From: Erythrobacter sp.
GTDB taxonomy: Bacteria > Pseudomonadota > Alphaproteobacteria > Sphingomonadales > Sphingomonadaceae
DNA length: 5,843 nt
Assembly (NCBI GenBank): GCA_013214365.1
Contig: JABSPI010000055.1
Span: 1 to 5,843, forward strand
Reading direction: 5' to 3'
Shown here one piece after another: positions 1-5,843 of the stretch; position 1 is the stretch's first letter, and each line of letters starts with the position of its first letter. The notes beneath the pieces were generated by a model. That model saw only the letters and a program-made list of their open reading frames with translations. It searched no databases and was not told the DNA's origin. A program made the position numbers and the translations under genes.

Positions 1-162
<162 letters not shown>

Positions 163-166
163 CGCG

Positions 167-1820
167 ATGCAACTCTCGGTCTGGACCTATGAAGGCCCGC
201 CCCATGTCGGGGCGATGCGGATCGCCACCGCGATGAAGGACCTGCACTATGTCCTCCACGCCCCGCAAGGCGACACCTATGCCGATCTGTTGTTCACCAT
301 GATCGAACGGCGCGGAAAACGCCCGCCAGTGACCTACACCACGTTCGAGGCGCGCGATCTGGGCAAGGACACCGCGCAATTGTTTCAGGATGCCGCGCGC
401 GATGCAGCGGCGCGGTTCAACCCGCAAGCGATGATTGTCGGGGCCTCGTGCACGGCGGAACTGATCCAGGATGATCCGGGCGGTTTGAGCGAGGCGATGG
501 ATCTGCCCTGCCCGGCTATTCCGCTCGAATTGCCCAGCTATCAGCGCAAGGAAAACTGGGGCGCGGCCGAGACCTTTTACCAGATCGTGCGCCATTTGGC
601 CGATCCCCAAATCACCCCGCAACCGCGCGAGGGGCGCCGTGCGCGGGCCAATATTCTGGGGCCCACCGCGCTGGGCTTTCGCCACCGCGATGATCTGGTG
701 GAAATTCGCAAAATTCTTGAAACTCTCGATGTGGAAGTCAATCTGGTCGCCCCGCTCGATGCCAGCCCGGCTGACATTGCGCGCATTGGCGCGGCCGATT
801 TCAACATCGTCCTTTATCCCGAAATTGCTGATGAGGCGGCCCGCTGGCTTGAACGCACGTTCAAACAGCCGACGGTCCGCACAACCCCTATCGGTGTGAG
901 CGCCACACGCGCGTTCATTGCCGACGTCGCCGAGTTGGCGGGTGCAGATCCCACGCCCGCCCTCGGCGACACCCAATCCCGGATGCCTTGGTGGAGCAGA
1001 TCGGTCGATTCGACCTATCTCACCGGCAAGCGCGTCTTTATCTTTGGCGATGCCACCCATGCTGTCGCCGCCGCCCGGATTGCCCGCGATGAATTGGGCT
1101 TCGAGGTCTGCGGGCTGGGCTGTTACAACCGCGAATTTGCCCGCGAAGTGCGCGCCGCAGCCAAGGATCACGGGGTCGAACCCTTGATCACCGATGACCA
1201 TTTGGCGGTCGAAGAGGCGATCGCGGAGGCGGCGCCTGAATTGGTGCTGGGCACCCAGATGGAGCGGCATATTGCCAAACGTCTGGGCCTGCCATGTGCG
1301 GTGATTTCCTCACCGGTTCATGTCCAGGATTTCCCCGCGCGCCACAGCCCACAAATGGGATTTGAAGGCGCCAATGTCATTTTTGACACCTGGGTCCACC
1401 CGCTGGTCATGGGGCTGGAGGAACATCTGCTGACCATGTTCCGCGAGGATTTCGAATTCTCCGACGAGGCCGGCGCCTCGCACCACGCCGCCCACAGCCC
1501 CAAACAGGCAGAGGGGCACAAGCAGGCGCCGCATGCCGGATCACAGGCGGGACCAGAAACGGGGCCGGAAACGCCTCCATCGCCGCATCCGGCCAATGAT
1601 GCGGGAGGCAATGACGCAGGGGCCAATGGCGGCCTTTCTGAAAGCGGCGTTTCTGAAAGCGGCGCTATCACCAATCTGTGGACCGATGAGGCCGAGCGTG
1701 AATTGAAGAAGATCCCCTTCTTCGTGCGCGGCAAGGCGCGCCGCAACACCGAAGCCTTCGCCGCCGATCAAGGGCGGCCGCAAATCGATCTTGAAACGCT
1801 CTACGATGCGAAGGCGCATT

Positions 1821-1831
<11 letters not shown>
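167..1831 (+). CDS. bchB: BchB: light-independent protochlorophyllide reductase subunit B
   Basis: BchB (554 aa) is the B subunit of DPOR. With BchN it binds protochlorophyllide and reduces its C17=C18 bond, using electrons from BchL, in the cytoplasm or at the membrane surface. The start at 167 gives the family N-terminus [18 protein letters not shown] and has a good ribosome binding site. The frame stays open back to base 17, but that would overlap bchN. Asp36 ([10 protein letters not shown]) matches the aspartate known in Rhodobacter capsulatus as the unusual fourth ligand of the BchN/BchB [4Fe-4S] cluster. Cys95 (GASCTAEL) is also conserved. Asp281 ([11 protein letters not shown]) probably corresponds to the catalytic proton-donor Asp274, and His385 lies in [15 protein letters not shown] nitrogenase-like oxidoreductase domain covers roughly residues 1-430. 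A low-complexity linker follows (about 436-503), then the small C-terminal reductase domain (about 504-550, with [16 protein letters not shown]). The family is usually about 525 aa; the extra length appears to lie mostly in the linker. Confidence 0.97.
1472..1675 (+). other. Low-complexity linker of BchB with short repeats
   Basis: Codons 436-503 of bchB join the nitrogenase-like core to the C-terminal domain. The stretch is rich in Gly, Ala, Pro, Ser, His, Asn and Glu and carries three small tandem repeats: GPET-GPET (1550-1573), [10 protein letters not shown] (1595-1624) and SESG-V-SESG (within 1635-1664). It has no hydrophobic core pattern and is probably disordered. Linkers of variable length and sequence at this point are, from memory, normal in BchB; the repeats suggest it grew by short duplications. 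Confidence 0.7.
1635..1664 (+). repeat. Perfect 15-bp tandem duplication in bchB
   Basis: TTTCTGAAAGCGGCG occurs twice back to back, at 1635-1649 and 1650-1664, with no mismatch. At 15 bases it keeps the frame and adds five residues (SESG plus one linker residue). It sits in the disordered linker, where length changes should be tolerated. The lack of any silent difference suggests a recent duplication by replication slippage. Confidence 0.9.
1810..1814 (+). promoter_or_regulatory. Weak ribosome binding site of bchH, inside bchB
   Basis: GAAGG lies 6 bases before the ATG at 1821. It is the best site near the possible bchH starts: neither the TTG at 1791 nor the ATG at 1806 has a comparable purine run at a suitable distance. 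It is a modest match, and translation of bchH may rely partly on ribosomes finishing bchB. Confidence 0.5.

Positions 1832-5843
<4,012 letters not shown>

Overview
The window is a stretch of a photosynthesis gene cluster from a GC-rich purple bacterium. All genes lie on the plus strand in the order bchN (3' end) - bchB - bchH - bchL (5' part). This is the well-known bchFNBHLM order of alphaproteobacterial phototrophs. The proteins look alphaproteobacterial. The codon style (GC-rich, frequent ttg, aaa, ggg and gcg) would suit an Erythrobacter/sphingomonad-type aerobic anoxygenic phototroph, but that placement is an inference from general resemblance and was not tested.

Layout. Bases 1-162 hold the last 53 codons of bchN. 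After 4 bases comes bchB (167-1831, 554 aa). bchH (1821-5438, 1205 aa) starts inside the last codons of bchB, overlapping it by 11 bases. A 19-base gap with a Shine-Dalgarno-like TAAGGGGAT separates bchH from bchL (from 5458), which runs off the window after 128 codons. The coding strand is packed, with no gene-free stretch longer than 19 bases. No promoter, terminator, RNA gene, mobile element or CRISPR array is visible. The genes are therefore probably read as part of one transcript that begins upstream of the window.

How the genes work together. BchH is the large porphyrin-binding subunit of magnesium chelatase, which puts Mg into protoporphyrin IX at the entry to the bacteriochlorophyll branch. 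BchN, BchB and BchL form the dark-operative protochlorophyllide oxidoreductase (DPOR), a nitrogenase-like enzyme. The BchL dimer hydrolyses ATP and passes electrons to the BchN/BchB heterotetramer, which reduces the C17=C18 double bond of protochlorophyllide. The key residues that can be seen (BchB Asp36, Cys95 and Asp281; the BchL P-loop and Cys127) are intact, and no gene is broken.

I see no undescribed system here. The points worth a second look are small: a repeat-bearing, probably lengthened linker in BchB, a two-codon ATG-CGA-TGA reading frame overlapping the bchL start, the bchB/bchH overlap, and the N-terminal tail of BchL.
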